Assembly: GCF_031582965.1 (NCBI RefSeq)
Contig: NZ_CP134049.1
Span: forward strand, 3,534,001 to 3,598,000
Source of the DNA: Bacillus sp. NEB1478
GTDB taxonomy: Bacteria > Bacillota > Bacilli > Bacillales > Fictibacillaceae
Length of the DNA stretch: 64,000 nt
Direction: 5' to 3'
In this document: one piece after another, positions 42,530 to 52,379 of the stretch
How positions within the stretch are numbered: position 1 is the stretch's first letter
How the letters are laid out: every line of letters begins with the position of its first letter
The notes under the pieces: model-generated
Told to the model about the DNA's origin: nothing
Databases searched by the model: none
The model's input: only the letters and a program-made list of their open reading frames with translations
Made by a program: the position numbers and the translations under genes

Positions 42530-43630
42530 TTATTTAAGCCCTGTAAATTCGTCGGCTTTGTAGTATTTAGAATCGATAAGTTCCTTCTGTACGTTCTCTT
42601 TGTTAACAACGATAACGTTTGTTTGTTTTGCTTTAACTTTAACTTTTCCGTTATCGTATGATCCTGTTGTTTCAGGCTTCTTATCATCAAGGATATCAAC
42701 AGCCATTCCCATTGCATCCTTTACAAGTGTACGAACATCTTTAAACACAGTCATAGATTGTTTGCCATCAATTACGTATTGAATAGAAGCTTTCTCAGCA
42801 TCCTGTCCAGTTACGAGGTAGCTTGTTACAGCACTGTCAGAACCAAATACATCTGCGATAGAACGAGCTGTCCCGTCGTTAGGAGCAAGGATAGCCACAT
42901 CACCTTTCATGTCTGCTTTCGCCGCAGTCAAGTGAGTTTGGGCTTTGTTTTTCGCTTCATTAGCATCCCAGTTTGTTGTTACCTGTCCGATGATCTTGCT
43001 CAGCTCATCACGAGAAAGATCAGCTTTGTCTTTTAAAGCTTCTGCTGCGCTAGAGTTAGCAATTTTAAATGTACCGTCAGCGATTTTTGGCTGTAGCACT
43101 TTCCAAGCACCTTCGAAGAATAAGAACGCGTTGTTATCTGAAGCAGCACCAGCGTAAAGATAAAGCGGTACATTAGAACCTTTTGCATTATCGATCAAGT
43201 ATTGACCTTGTGCTGCACCTACTGCAAGGCTGTCGAATGTTACATAATAATCAACTGCATCTGTATTTGTAATAAGACGGTCATAAGAGATAACCGTGAT
43301 GTCATCCTTCTTCGCAGCTTCCACTGCAGCTGCTGCCGCATTTCCATCTTGCGGGCAAATAATTAGAACGTCGATCCCTTTGTTGATTAATGTTTCAACG
43401 TTTTCTTTTTCCTTAGCAGAAGAACCTTGGCTAAAAAGGATTTCAGTTGTGTAATCTGTACCTTTCAGCGCATCCTTAAATCGCTGCTCATCCTGCACCC
43501 ATCTTGGCTCATCTTTAGTTGGCAACACGATACCCACACTTACCTTGCTTTTGCTGTCACTGCAGCCAGCTGCAACAAGCATAACCATGACCACCGCAAG
43601 CATAAGAGATATAATTTTGCTTTTTTTCAT
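42530..43630 (-). CDS. Sugar ABC transporter substrate-binding lipoprotein (ChvE/XylF/AraE-like)
   Basis: 366 aa. Lipoprotein signal (VVMVMLVAAGCSDS, Cys about residue 23), then a type-1 binding fold: KVSVGIVLPTKDEPRWVQDE, LIICPQDGNAAAAAVEAAK, ITVISYDRLITNTDAVDYYV, LVTGQDAEKASIQYVIDGKQ. These match the ChvE-type multiple-sugar binding group. First gene of the transporter operon. The start follows AAAGGGGGAACTAAA. cre site and promoter lie at 43665-43703. Confidence 0.92.
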   Translation of the reverse strand: MKKSKIISLMLAVVMVMLVAAGCSDSKSKVSVGIVLPTKDEPRWVQDEQRFKDALKGTDYTTEILFSQGSSAKEKENVETLINKGIDVLIICPQDGNAAAAAVEAAKKDDITVISYDRLITNTDAVDYYVTFDSLAVGAAQGQYLIDNAKGSNVPLYLYAGAASDNNAFLFFEGAWKVLQPKIADGTFKIANSSAAEALKDKADLSRDELSKIIGQVTTNWDANEAKNKAQTHLTAAKADMKGDVAILAPNDGTARSIADVFGSDSAVTSYLVTGQDAEKASIQYVIDGKQSMTVFKDVRTLVKDAMGMAVDILDDKKPETTGSYDNGKVKVKAKQTNVIVVNKENVQKELIDSKYYKADEFTGLK

Positions 43631-43664
43631 TTTAGTTCCCCCTTTAAAAAGTACTTACATGTAA

Positions 43665-43693
43665 ATTATAGCTACGAAAAAACCATGTTTGAA
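43665..43693 (-). promoter_or_regulatory. Promoter of the sugar ABC transporter operon
   Basis: On the minus strand TTCAAA (43693-43688), 17-bp spacer, TATAAT (43670-43665). The -35 overlaps the cre site, suggesting CcpA repression. Confidence 0.65.
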
Positions 43694-43703
43694 AGCGCTA
43701 TCA
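43690..43703. promoter_or_regulatory. cre (CcpA-binding) site
   Basis: TGAAAGCGCTATCA is a full match to the cre consensus, overlapping the -35 box of the transporter promoter. Confidence 0.85.
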
Positions 43704-43747
43704 ATAGCACTCTTTTAACATTATCTGTACTTTTTTATACTGAAGGG

Positions 43748-43784
43748 TAAAAAAACCCGCAGCTTGGAAATAGCTGCGGGTTTT
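43748..43784 (-). terminator. Terminator of the MDR oxidoreductase gene
   Basis: AAACCCGCAGCT pairs with AGCTGCGGGTTT, followed leftward by T-rich sequence. Confidence 0.9.
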
Positions 43785-43798
43785 AAGTTTAACCATGA

Positions 43799-44767
43799 TC
43801 ACATATTAATGACAACTTTCCCTTGTGCGTGTCCTTCTTCAAAATACTTGAATGCTTCGGGAACTTCACTCAACTTATAGCTTCTATCAATAACAGGTTT
43901 CACTTTGCCTGCTTCAAGAAGTTCTTTCATAAAAACCAGATCATTTTGGTTTTGCCTTTGTAAAAAGCTACCCATCTTTTTATTCCCTGTCATCGAAACC
44001 CAAGGTCCCCGCATCATCACTTGAAACATTTGAGCCCCAGAACCTCCTACATGCACAAAAATTCCCTTTGGACGTAATGCCTGTTTATAAGCTGATATTG
44101 ACTGATAACCATTTACACCAAGAATAAGGTCATAACTCTCCGTTCTTTTAGAAAAATCTTCACTCTTGTAATCTATGATATGGTCTGCACCAATCGATCG
44201 CGCAATCTCCAAATTTCTCGTACTGCATACTGCCGTAACTTCAGCACCAAACGATTTGGCAATCTGTACCGCGAATGTTCCTACACCGCCCGATGCACCA
44301 TTAATCAAAACTTTTTGTCCCGGCTGAATCTTTCCTTTATCCCTCATTGCCTGCAGTGCTGTAACTGCCGCCATTGGTACAGAAGCCGCTTCCTCGAATG
44401 ATAGATTGGCTGGCTTTCGTGCTAGTGCATGTTCAGGAACAGCTGCATATTCTGCAAAACCGCCCCAGCCGCAGCGTGATAAGTCTCCGAACACCTCATC
44501 GCCGGGTTGAAACTGTGTAACATCTTTCCCAACCGCTTCAACTGTGCCTGCAATGTCTCCTCCAGGTACAGCGTATTTGGGTTTAAAAAGACCGAAAGCA
44601 AACCGGGCTAGGAACGGTTCCCCCTTTAAAAGAACCAAGTTACCAAAATTCACGGATGATGCATGAACTTTTACGAGCACTTGATCATCGTAAGGAATAG
44701 GATTTTCAACTTCTTTTAATTCAAGAACATCTGGTGGACCATATTTGTTAGAAACTATCGCCTTCAT
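43799..44767 (-). CDS. MDR-family NAD(P)-dependent quinone oxidoreductase-like enzyme
   Basis: 322 aa. GroES-like N-terminal half (MKAIVSNKYGPPDVLELKEV, VPGGDIAGTVEAVGKDVTQF) and a Rossmann half with VLINGASGGVGTFAVQIAKS and AEVTAVCSTRNLEIARSIGA. The Cys/His zinc ligands of classical ADHs are not seen, so a zinc-free quinone oxidoreductase or enoyl reductase is likelier. Substrate unknown. The start follows TAGGAGGGAATTT. Upstream, 44768-45014 holds only AT-rich sequence with no gene visible. Confidence 0.88.
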   Translation of the reverse strand: MKAIVSNKYGPPDVLELKEVENPIPYDDQVLVKVHASSVNFGNLVLLKGEPFLARFAFGLFKPKYAVPGGDIAGTVEAVGKDVTQFQPGDEVFGDLSRCGWGGFAEYAAVPEHALARKPANLSFEEAASVPMAAVTALQAMRDKGKIQPGQKVLINGASGGVGTFAVQIAKSFGAEVTAVCSTRNLEIARSIGADHIIDYKSEDFSKRTESYDLILGVNGYQSISAYKQALRPKGIFVHVGGSGAQMFQVMMRGPWVSMTGNKKMGSFLQRQNQNDLVFMKELLEAGKVKPVIDRSYKLSEVPEAFKYFEEGHAQGKVVINM

Positions 44768-45014
44768 AAATTCCCTCCTAATACACTAAAAAAGATCCAT
44801 TAAATAAAAGATATTCCTAAAAAGAGATTCAATACTGTAATTTACAAAAAAAACATCGTTCACAAAGATATGTTGCTTTCTTTTAAAATCGGCAGTGCGG
44901 ACGTTCTTAAAACTTATATATTTGGGTATTTAAACAAGCAAAATTCATATGGCTTCTAATCCCTAAACACAGATCTAACTGATAGATAAATTTTTATTTT
45001 TACAAATCCAATTG

Positions 45015-45050
45015 AAAAAGCAACTACCACAATAGTTAGTTGCTTTCTTT
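45015..45050. terminator. Terminator after the 147-aa unknown gene
   Basis: AAAGCAACTA pairs with TAGTTGCTTT, with T-runs on both sides. It lies about 95 bp past the leftward stop. Confidence 0.7.
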
Positions 45051-45144
45051 TATAATAATTAGTGCTACACACTCCATATTCTCGATCAAGCCAACAACAA
45101 ATGTTGACCTTCGTAACAAGCTAATATCTAATTTAATAATGGTT

Positions 45145-45588
45145 TTATGCTCCATAACCCATTTGTTTTAATAGCTGTTTAGCTGATGATAAACTTTGTT
45201 CCGTTTGTTCCTGCCAACTGATTATGTTTTGAATAAACGGTTTATATTCATTCGGAGCATCGTCTCTCATTACGAGTAACCATTTCATTACTTCTTGATC
45301 TTGTCTTAACCCATTATCCACACAGGCAACCAAAGATTTAATAATGGACTCATGAGATTCTCCATTTTGCAGCCGCCTTGCGCTTCCTGCTGCAGTCACT
45401 CGATGATAAGAAGCCGGAACAAGATGATTATGCATTTCAGCATTTCCTTTTAAGTTTGCGGTTGCTGGAATGAAATATAGCTGTGTGCTCATTGAACAAA
45501 CCATTTCTTCACCATTTAAGCTTTGATTTAAAAGTTGTAAAACAGCGGTCCAATCTGGTCTGAAAATATAAGGATTCAACACCTTCAC
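45145..45588 (-). CDS. Unrecognised soluble protein
   Basis: 147 aa, no membrane segment. A first half of mixed content (LYFIPATANLKGNAEMHNHL) and a helical C-terminal half (LRQDQEVMKWLLVMRDDAPN, QEQTEQSLSSAKQLLKQMG) are visible. No known family was recognised. The GTG start has only a loosely fitting site (AGTGGGTG). In-frame GTG and TTG codons just downstream are alternatives. Monocistronic with a downstream terminator. Confidence 0.62.
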   Translation of the reverse strand: MKVLNPYIFRPDWTAVLQLLNQSLNGEEMVCSMSTQLYFIPATANLKGNAEMHNHLVPASYHRVTAAGSARRLQNGESHESIIKSLVACVDNGLRQDQEVMKWLLVMRDDAPNEYKPFIQNIISWQEQTEQSLSSAKQLLKQMGYGA

Positions 45589-45698
45589 CCACTTTTAGAA
45601 AATTCCATATATCTTATGTGAGATGAATGTATTTGCTTCAATAAGTCAATTGGAATAAAAAATTGTGGGTGTTTTTGAATTAGGAAAGTAACACTTGC

Positions 45699-46772
45699 CT
45701 ACTCCCCTAAAGAAAGTTTAAATAATTTATCATCACCTTCTCGTGGAGTTCCTCTACCATCACGATTATTCGTAATTGTATACAATGCATGATCTTCAAT
45801 CAGCACATCCCGCATTCTCCCAGCGTTTTTAAAGAAAGTTCCCACGGTGTTGTCATTTAAATTAAACACGAGAATTCTTTCACCTCGTAAATTCGCCACA
45901 TACAATTTTTTGTTTTTAATAGCCATTCCTGATGGAGCCCAAGTCTCATCACCTGATTGAAATAAAGGAGCAACCATACCTGGGGCTTGCTCATTACCCT
46001 CAATGATCGGCCAACCATAATTTTTTCCGGACTCAATCAAGTTAATTTCATCATGGGCCGTTTGACCATGTTCAGAGCTATATAGTTTTCCGTCTTCATC
46101 CCAGGCTAACCCCTGTGGATTTCGATGGCCGTAGGAATAAACATAAGATTTTTCAAATGGATTATCGTTTGGTAAAGAACCATCTAATTCCATTCGCAAA
46201 ATTTTACCTGCCAGACTATTAACATTTTGGGCATTTTCCGGGTTCCCTGCATCACCGGCGGTAGCGTATAATTTGCCATCCGGTCCAATTTTAATTCTAC
46301 CTCCGTTATGAATCCTTCCTCCCGGGATCCTCTCCAATATAATCTTTTCTTCCGTCCACTTGTTTTGATCAAGCTTAAGCACAATAATGCGATTATAAAC
46401 GGTACCATCCTGTTTATAGGTATGGTAGGCAAATGCTTCACGAGAATTTTCAAAGTCAGGAGCAAGTATGAAACCTAGCAATCCTCCCTCACCTTCATGC
46501 AGGACTTTCTTTGTAACCTCTACATTTTGAACGGTTTTTGAACCGTTATCGCCATCCACTTTAATGATATAACCTGGCCGCTGACTCAAATAAAAGGTAT
46601 TATCTTGTTTGTTGATATTCCAAGGGATTACCAAATCTGTTGCGATCACATCTACTTGTCTGGCAAGCACTTCTGCTGCATCCTTTTCATTTTTTTCGGA
46701 TGTATTTTTCTCTTCATGGAAACAACCTGAAAGAAAGAGGATCGAAATTAAAGTGAGAATGAACCTTTTCAA
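45699..46772 (-). CDS. PQQ-dependent sugar dehydrogenase-type lipoprotein (GSDH family)
   Basis: 357 aa. Signal and lipobox (LISILFLSGCFHEE), then a six-bladed beta-propeller of the soluble glucose/sorbosone dehydrogenase family: GEGGLLGFILAPDFENSREA, GGRIHNGGRIKIGPDGKLY and SYGHRNPQGLAWDEDGKLY, with catalytic His in GRIHNGG. The TTG at 46772 follows GAGGTG by 6 nt, and the upstream in-frame ATG lacks a site. Whether it binds PQQ here is unknown. Confidence 0.87.
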   Translation of the reverse strand: MKRFILTLISILFLSGCFHEEKNTSEKNEKDAAEVLARQVDVIATDLVIPWNINKQDNTFYLSQRPGYIIKVDGDNGSKTVQNVEVTKKVLHEGEGGLLGFILAPDFENSREAFAYHTYKQDGTVYNRIIVLKLDQNKWTEEKIILERIPGGRIHNGGRIKIGPDGKLYATAGDAGNPENAQNVNSLAGKILRMELDGSLPNDNPFEKSYVYSYGHRNPQGLAWDEDGKLYSSEHGQTAHDEINLIESGKNYGWPIIEGNEQAPGMVAPLFQSGDETWAPSGMAIKNKKLYVANLRGERILVFNLNDNTVGTFFKNAGRMRDVLIEDHALYTITNNRDGRGTPREGDDKLFKLSLGE

Positions 46773-46886
46773 TGCTAACACCTCAATTTTCACTATTTTA
46801 CTGCTTAATAATAGTTTAACCCTTTCGCGAGTGGAATTATCTGGATTTTACTAAATTTAGCTTTTAGTCTATAAATCTGTGAAAAA

Positions 46887-46914
46887 TAAAAAAAAGGCAG
46901 ATCAGTCCGCCTTT
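46887..46914 (-). terminator. Terminator of the YjbR-like gene
   Basis: AAAGGC pairs with GCCTTT, followed leftward by T8. Confidence 0.75.
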
Positions 46915-46916
46915 CT

Positions 46917-47288
46917 TCATTTCCTATGTGATTCTATCCATTTCTTAACTAAACGCTTCGGTGCCGCACGTAAATAGGCATCTTGAATGAGATCGGTTAA
47001 TTCATCCCAGTCTTCTCCATCTGGATTTTGAATAGATACCCAGCCGTGACGCCCTATATATGGTGTTTTGTAAAAACGCTCTTTCTGCAACAAAATTTCT
47101 TGCATTTCACGATCTGACTTGAAAGACAAGCTGAATCCTTGCTCGCTTTCACCAGATATGACGAACGATTTCCCGTTTATTTTAAACGTATTGTGACCAA
47201 AACCATCGATAATTTCATCAGCTTCAGGCAGTGAGAGACATATACTGCGAACATTTCCAAGCATACCTGCTGTGTCTTGTGATTTCAT
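46917..47288 (-). CDS. MmcQ/YjbR family protein
   Basis: 123 aa. GFGHNTFKINGKSFVISGES and YKTPYIGRHGWVSIQNPDGE are the two conserved blocks of the YjbR fold (double-wing, DNA-binding-like). Biochemical role is unknown. The ATG at 47288 follows AGGTGG by 8 nt. It lies 24 bp after the VOC gene, so a two-gene operon is likely. Confidence 0.87.
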   Translation of the reverse strand: MKSQDTAGMLGNVRSICLSLPEADEIIDGFGHNTFKINGKSFVISGESEQGFSLSFKSDREMQEILLQKERFYKTPYIGRHGWVSIQNPDGEDWDELTDLIQDAYLRAAPKRLVKKWIESHRK

Positions 47289-47312
47289 GTTTTTATCCAC
47301 CTATTATGAATG

Positions 47313-47708
47313 TTATTTTGCGTTCTCATCCGGTTGATGGATTCCGAATAAATTGCCTTCTGTATCCATGTAGTATCCCTGCCATGCCATACCAGGAAGA
47401 GCATATTTCGGCATTGCAACTTTTCCGCCATTCTCAAGAATTTTTGCTTCTGTTTGATCGTAATTCCCCACACCCATTGTACATGCATAACCATTTAACG
47501 GTTGGTTTGCTTGTGGCGGAGGACTTTGACGTTTCATCAGACCTCCATTGATTCCTGGTTCATTCGCGTCACCTGTAACTGCCCCAAAGTAGGGTATTCC
47601 AGCGAATTCACTCCAATCTTCAAAAGACCAGCCGAATACCTCTCCATAAAATTTCTTTGCCCGTTCCATATCATCTACATGAATTTCAAAATGAACTAAT
47701 CTTCCCAT
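47313..47708 (-). CDS. VOC (glyoxalase/bleomycin-resistance-like) family protein
   Basis: 131 aa, two beta-alpha-beta-beta-beta units. MGRLVHFEIHVDDMERAKKF and KFYGEVFGWSFEDW open the first, and NYDQTEAKILENGGKVAMPK and YMDTEGNLFGIHQPDEN the second. The His and Glu metal positions (HFEIH..., TEGNLFGIHQ) are present. Substrate unknown. The ATG at 47708 follows GGAGGCAGATC. It is upstream of the YjbR gene in the same direction. Confidence 0.88.
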   Translation of the reverse strand: MGRLVHFEIHVDDMERAKKFYGEVFGWSFEDWSEFAGIPYFGAVTGDANEPGINGGLMKRQSPPPQANQPLNGYACTMGVGNYDQTEAKILENGGKVAMPKYALPGMAWQGYYMDTEGNLFGIHQPDENAK

Positions 47709-47824
47709 GATCTGCCTCCAATATTTAACTAGTAAATTACATCCTACTATCATTAGTTTGCTATTCAGCTTCAAAATTCCTCTTTCTATTAATAATCGTA
47801 ATCTCGTTAATCGTTTTAAAAATA

Positions 47825-47853
47825 ACAAAAAGAAGTTCAACCAATGAACTTCT
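47825..47853 (-). terminator. Terminator of the SNF2 helicase gene
   Basis: AGAAGTTCA pairs with TGAACTTCT, followed leftward by TTTTTG. Confidence 0.85.
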
Positions 47854-47861
47854 TTCGTCTA

Positions 47862-50800
47862 TCAAATCATAAATATTTCACGAATATCTTCTTCTGTTAA
47901 GGATGCTGATGCGATTTCATCAGAATCAACCATGGCTGTTATTAAATCTCTTTTCTTTTCCTGAAGCTCATACATTTTTTCCTCAATGGTACCACGGGCT
48001 ATGAGCTTGATCACTTGTACTGTATTTTTCTGACCCATTCGATGGGCTCTGTCTGCTGCTTGCTGTTCAACTGCTGGATTCCACCAAAGATCATATAAGA
48101 TGACTGTATCAGCCCCTGTTAAGTTCAACCCGGTACCTCCTGCTTTTAGGGAAATCAGGAATAAATCCCGCTCACCTCTGTTAAATCGATTACAAATCTC
48201 CAATCGTTCTTCAGAAGGCGTTTGTCCATCCAGATAAAAGTACGTATGACCACGTAATGCAATGTCTCTGCCAATCATCTCAAGCATTTTCGTAAATTGT
48301 GAGAATATCAGTACTCTCCTATTGGAAAGTCTGGCTTCCTCTATTATTTGCAGCAACTGCTCGTATTTCGCAGAACTTCCCTTATAGCCGTCAACAAAAA
48401 GAGAAGGGTGACAGCAAATTTGCCGCAAACGGGTCAACCCTGCTAAAATTCGAATACGATTTTTTCGAATGGTATTCCTATCGAGATGTTTTAAGGTATC
48501 ATGCCGCAGCTTAGCCAAATATGCTGCATAAAGCTTTTTTTGTTCAGGCAGCAGTTCTGTTGATTCGGACGTTTCTATTTTTTTCGGCAGCTCAGCAAGA
48601 ACATCTTCTTTTTTTCTGCGAAGTAAAAATGGACGAATCCTTCGAGCGATAGTTTTTCTAGAAAGGTGACTGTATTCCTTTAATCCTTTAAATAATTGCG
48701 GAAAGACGACATGATAAATTGCCCAGAGTTCCTCAATCGAATTTTCTATAGGTGTTCCAGTAAGTCCAAAACGATAATCTGCCTGTATTCTTTTAGCTGC
48801 TCGAGCTGTTTGCGTGAGGGGATTTTTAAAAGCCTGTGCCTCATCATAAAATACCGTATGAAACTTTTGACTTGCATACCATTGAATATCTCGGCGCATC
48901 AATGAGTAGGATGTAATCACAACATCTACATCCCCCATCTCCTTTTGAAGATTTTCCCGGTCTGCCTTTTTCCCATCTGCAACAATAGCTTGAAGGTCAG
49001 GTGCAAACTTCATGATTTCATGAAGCCAGTTATACGTTAATGATGAAGGACAAACAATCAAAACCGGGTTTTTCCTGTCTCGAATACTGGAAAGCTCTGA
49101 TACGATAAACGATATACTTTGCACCGTTTTGCCAAGTCCCATGTCATCCGCTAGAACACCGCCAAAATTGAAACTTGCAAGTGCCTTCATCCATTCATAT
49201 CCGCTCTTTTGATAGTCTCTCAATATGTTTTCTAGGCTTTGCGGCACCTCAAATTGCAAGTTACTCGGGTTACGTAAATTTTCTATAAAATCATGAAACG
49301 ATTTTTCTATTGTGAACACCTGACTATTTTCAATGGCATCAAGGTGTTGAAGGCTTTGGGTAATAGGCATGTTCAGACTAGCTTCCATATCAAAATCCTG
49401 AACCGGAACTTCTTTTAGAAAACGTTGAATTTCTTCCATTTCCTTCGTCTCAAGAGAGAGCAGTGAGCCATTTCGCAAGCGGTAATATTTCCGCTTTTCT
49501 TCGAGCGCTTCTAAAATTTCCCGAATCTGTTGATCAGCAATTTCGTCCATTTCAAACTTGAATTCCAGCCAATCGTTACGTTCTTTTTTAACTTTCACTC
49601 TGATTTTCGGAAAGGCGTTCTTCCTTACGATGCGGTTTCGAACTGCTGTTGTAGCATAAATCTGTACGAGTTGCTGAAGCTTTGGAACTGTATGGAATAA
49701 AAATGAATACTCCAATGTTTCATTTTGCATCGTGTATCCGCCATCTGTTTTGAAGAAGCCGCTTTCGTCCATTAATCCAAGAATCTCATCTTCCTTTTCC
49801 TGATCCCTCACAACTACCGGTCCTGTTAGAGTTTCCCGTTGCTCTAACGGTTGAATAATAATATCTTCATAATGAAACTCTAGTCCGCAAAGCAGACGAT
49901 TCTTAACACGATCCAAATATAGCTTGGCAACAAGAGGTTTTTTCAATAACTTTTGAGAGAGCGCTTTATCCAGTTGGACATCGCCAATCTTCTTCAGACT
50001 TGGAACAATGTTATCGAGGAAATGCTGAATTTTTTTATGTGAAATCGGTATATGATTCGTCCCCGACTTGAATAGCATTTGCTTTAAGTCATTTAATCGT
50101 TCACAATCCTGTTCATTTAATGTGTAGACTTTTCCGTCAAATAATACTGAACGATAGGGATTCAATACAATCATTCTATCGAATCCATCAATTGCTAACC
50201 GGTAATCTGTACCCTTTACTTCAAATGTAAACTGAATAGGAGGCGGTCCATCTATCATTCGTAAACTTTCAAAAGATTGGTCGTCTTGCTTCAGCCTCAC
50301 TAACGATGTTGTAGTGAGTAATGGAGCGAGACGCGTCCAAGAGGAGGGTGGAATGAGCAAAGATTCATTATCACCTGAAAAAGAAGAAGATAATGCTTCA
50401 AGAAATGCCTTTTCATAATGGATAACCCCAATAAGCTCTTGTATCACTAAATCATCTTCTTTTAAAAAGCAATGACGGCTCGGGTCATATGTAAAGACAG
50501 AAGATAAAGCACTGCGTTCCCCATGTCTTACATCCTGAAGAAAGGTTTGAATATTCTTCAGCTTTGTGTTGCCGACCTTTATTTCCATTCCGAACAAAAA
50601 TTGACCGTTCTCCATTTTCACTGGTCTGCATGTAAACATGACATCCAGTACCTCTCTTTTTTCAAAATGGAGTTGATGTCCACTTCTTCTTGCCGGTCTG
50701 TTATTGAAAACTGTCAGAAACCCTTTAGTCAGTTCATCATAATTAGACGATTGAACTGGTAAACTGTCAGGAACTGTCCCTTTTCGCTGGTAATCCTGAA

Positions 50801-51065
50801 TGGACAATAAAACAGCTGCAATGTGCTGGCAATGCTTTTGAAAATTCACTAGTGAAGGACAGCTGCATTTCAGGTCAGTCTTCCCTGCCGCATCTTTTTC
50901 TATCGTGACTTGAAAGTCTTCCGTTCCAGAAACGCTAGCTTCACAAAAATCATGACTATATTGACTGAACGTAACTTTATTTGCTCGATAAAAATAATCT
51001 CCCTTTTTAAAGGATACGGTGCCGCACATTTCTTTAATTTTATGATGACTTATACTAATATCCAT
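47862..51065 (-). CDS. SWIM zinc-finger SNF2-family helicase (YwqA-like)
   Basis: 1067 aa. N-terminal SWIM finger (KCSCPSLVNFQKHCQHIAAV; CxC...CxH). A long middle region follows, then a SNF2 ATPase: FGGVLADDMGLGKTVQSISF (Walker A), VFYDEAQAFKN (Walker B variant DEAQ), FGLTGTPIENS, then LDGQTPSEER, SLKAGGTGLNLTGAD and DRAHRMGQ of the helicase C domain. It remodels protein-DNA complexes. The ATG at 51065 follows AAGGAGCGGGAG. Monocistronic. Confidence 0.93.
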   Translation of the reverse strand: MDISISHHKIKEMCGTVSFKKGDYFYRANKVTFSQYSHDFCEASVSGTEDFQVTIEKDAAGKTDLKCSCPSLVNFQKHCQHIAAVLLSIQDYQRKGTVPDSLPVQSSNYDELTKGFLTVFNNRPARRSGHQLHFEKREVLDVMFTCRPVKMENGQFLFGMEIKVGNTKLKNIQTFLQDVRHGERSALSSVFTYDPSRHCFLKEDDLVIQELIGVIHYEKAFLEALSSSFSGDNESLLIPPSSWTRLAPLLTTTSLVRLKQDDQSFESLRMIDGPPPIQFTFEVKGTDYRLAIDGFDRMIVLNPYRSVLFDGKVYTLNEQDCERLNDLKQMLFKSGTNHIPISHKKIQHFLDNIVPSLKKIGDVQLDKALSQKLLKKPLVAKLYLDRVKNRLLCGLEFHYEDIIIQPLEQRETLTGPVVVRDQEKEDEILGLMDESGFFKTDGGYTMQNETLEYSFLFHTVPKLQQLVQIYATTAVRNRIVRKNAFPKIRVKVKKERNDWLEFKFEMDEIADQQIREILEALEEKRKYYRLRNGSLLSLETKEMEEIQRFLKEVPVQDFDMEASLNMPITQSLQHLDAIENSQVFTIEKSFHDFIENLRNPSNLQFEVPQSLENILRDYQKSGYEWMKALASFNFGGVLADDMGLGKTVQSISFIVSELSSIRDRKNPVLIVCPSSLTYNWLHEIMKFAPDLQAIVADGKKADRENLQKEMGDVDVVITSYSLMRRDIQWYASQKFHTVFYDEAQAFKNPLTQTARAAKRIQADYRFGLTGTPIENSIEELWAIYHVVFPQLFKGLKEYSHLSRKTIARRIRPFLLRRKKEDVLAELPKKIETSESTELLPEQKKLYAAYLAKLRHDTLKHLDRNTIRKNRIRILAGLTRLRQICCHPSLFVDGYKGSSAKYEQLLQIIEEARLSNRRVLIFSQFTKMLEMIGRDIALRGHTYFYLDGQTPSEERLEICNRFNRGERDLFLISLKAGGTGLNLTGADTVILYDLWWNPAVEQQAADRAHRMGQKNTVQVIKLIARGTIEEKMYELQEKKRDLITAMVDSDEIASASLTEEDIREIFMI

Positions 51066-51179
51066 GTACTCCCGCTCCTTCCGCTCTATATCAAATTTCA
51101 AATAAATTCACGCGACTAATTATCTTATTTCAACTTACATTTTATCCTCAAATGAAGCAAGCTGCATTCCTCAAATAAG

Positions 51180-51210
51180 AAAGAACCTAAACAAGTCGTT
51201 TAGGCTCTTT
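51180..51210 (-). terminator. Terminator of the dus gene
   Basis: GAGCCTAAAC pairs with GTTTAGGTTC on the minus strand, followed by TTTC. Confidence 0.8.
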
Positions 51211-51213
51211 CCA

Positions 51214-52170
51214 TCAATTTTCAAAGTTATCAAGCAATGCACGCACTTCATCTGTTGATTTCGTGTTCATTAATTGATTTCGTAATTCAGCAGCCCCAGG
51301 GAATCCTTTTACATAGATTTTGAAAAAGCGATGAAGCCCTGAGATTGAACGCGGCACTTCTTCCGCATATTGATCTTGAAGGTCAAGCTGCAGTCTTAAA
51401 AGATCAAGGTATTCTTTACTGCTGTGCTCTCTTGGCTCTTTTTCAAAAGCAAAAGGATTTTTAAAAATTCCTCGCCCGATCATTACACCATCAATACCGT
51501 ATTGTTCAGCAAGCTGCAGACCGGTTTGTCGGTCAGGAATGTCTCCATTGATTGTTAGCAGCGTATTTGGTGCGATACGGTCACGTAATTTTTTGATTTC
51601 CGGAATAAGCTCCCAATGCGCATCTACTAGGCTCATTTCCTCTCTTGTACGTAAATGAATGGAAAGGTTCGCAATATCCTGATTTAAAATATGCGTAAGC
51701 CACTCCTCCCACTCATTTACCTCCTTGAAGCCAAGTCGTGTTTTCACGCTGACAGGCAGCCCGCCCGCTTTTGCTGCTTGAATAAGTTCTGCAGCAACAT
51801 CCGGACGGAGAATAAGGCCACTCCCTTTACCTCTCTGTGCCACATTCGGCACCGGGCAGCCCATATTAATATCAATGCCTTTAAACCCCATCTCTTTCAT
51901 GCCAATACTCATTTGACGGAAATATTCAGGATTATCGCCCCAAATATGTGCCACCATTGGCTGTTCATCTTCTGTAAACTTCAAACGGCCGCGGACACTT
52001 TTTATACCCTCCGGATGACAGTAACTATCTGAGTTTGTAAACTCTGTGAAAAACACATCCGGCCGGCCGGCTTCACTTACAACGTGACGAAAAACAACAT
52101 CTGTCACATCTTCCATTGGTGCAAGTACAAAAAATGGACGTGGTAAATCACGCCAAAAATTATCTATCAT
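51214..52170 (-). CDS. dus: tRNA-dihydrouridine synthase
   Basis: 318 aa FMN TIM barrel. [20 protein letters not shown] is the FMN-binding start, [20 protein letters not shown] contains the catalytic Cys, and [11 protein letters not shown] and [17 protein letters not shown] are conserved. It reduces uridine to dihydrouridine in tRNA. An in-frame ATG exists at 52194, but relatives begin near the internal Met, so 52170 is preferred. The ribosome binding site is weak in both cases. Confidence 0.9.
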   Translation of the reverse strand: MIDNFWRDLPRPFFVLAPMEDVTDVVFRHVVSEAGRPDVFFTEFTNSDSYCHPEGIKSVRGRLKFTEDEQPMVAHIWGDNPEYFRQMSIGMKEMGFKGIDINMGCPVPNVAQRGKGSGLILRPDVAAELIQAAKAGGLPVSVKTRLGFKEVNEWEEWLTHILNQDIANLSIHLRTREEMSLVDAHWELIPEIKKLRDRIAPNTLLTINGDIPDRQTGLQLAEQYGIDGVMIGRGIFKNPFAFEKEPREHSSKEYLDLLRLQLDLQDQYAEEVPRSISGLHRFFKIYVKGFPGAAELRNQLMNTKSTDEVRALLDNFEN

Positions 52171-52332
52171 TTTACGCTCATATCCTCTCGACATATATAC
52201 AACTTCAAAATCCCGGTAAAAAATATTCTTTTACACTTATATCATGACTGCTAACTGATTATCAATCTCTGTATATTGATAATTTATGGAAAATCTATAA
52301 TGTTTTTTGATACTGAATGGTATTTTCACAAA

Positions 52333-52376
52333 CAAAAAAGCAGGTGGCATAGAATTTTTCTATCTCAGCTGCTTTC
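52333..52376 (-). terminator. Terminator of the rlmCD gene
   Basis: AAAGCAGCTGAGATAGA pairs imperfectly with CTATGCCACCTGCTTT, followed leftward by T6. Confidence 0.7.
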
Positions 52377-52379
52377 CTA

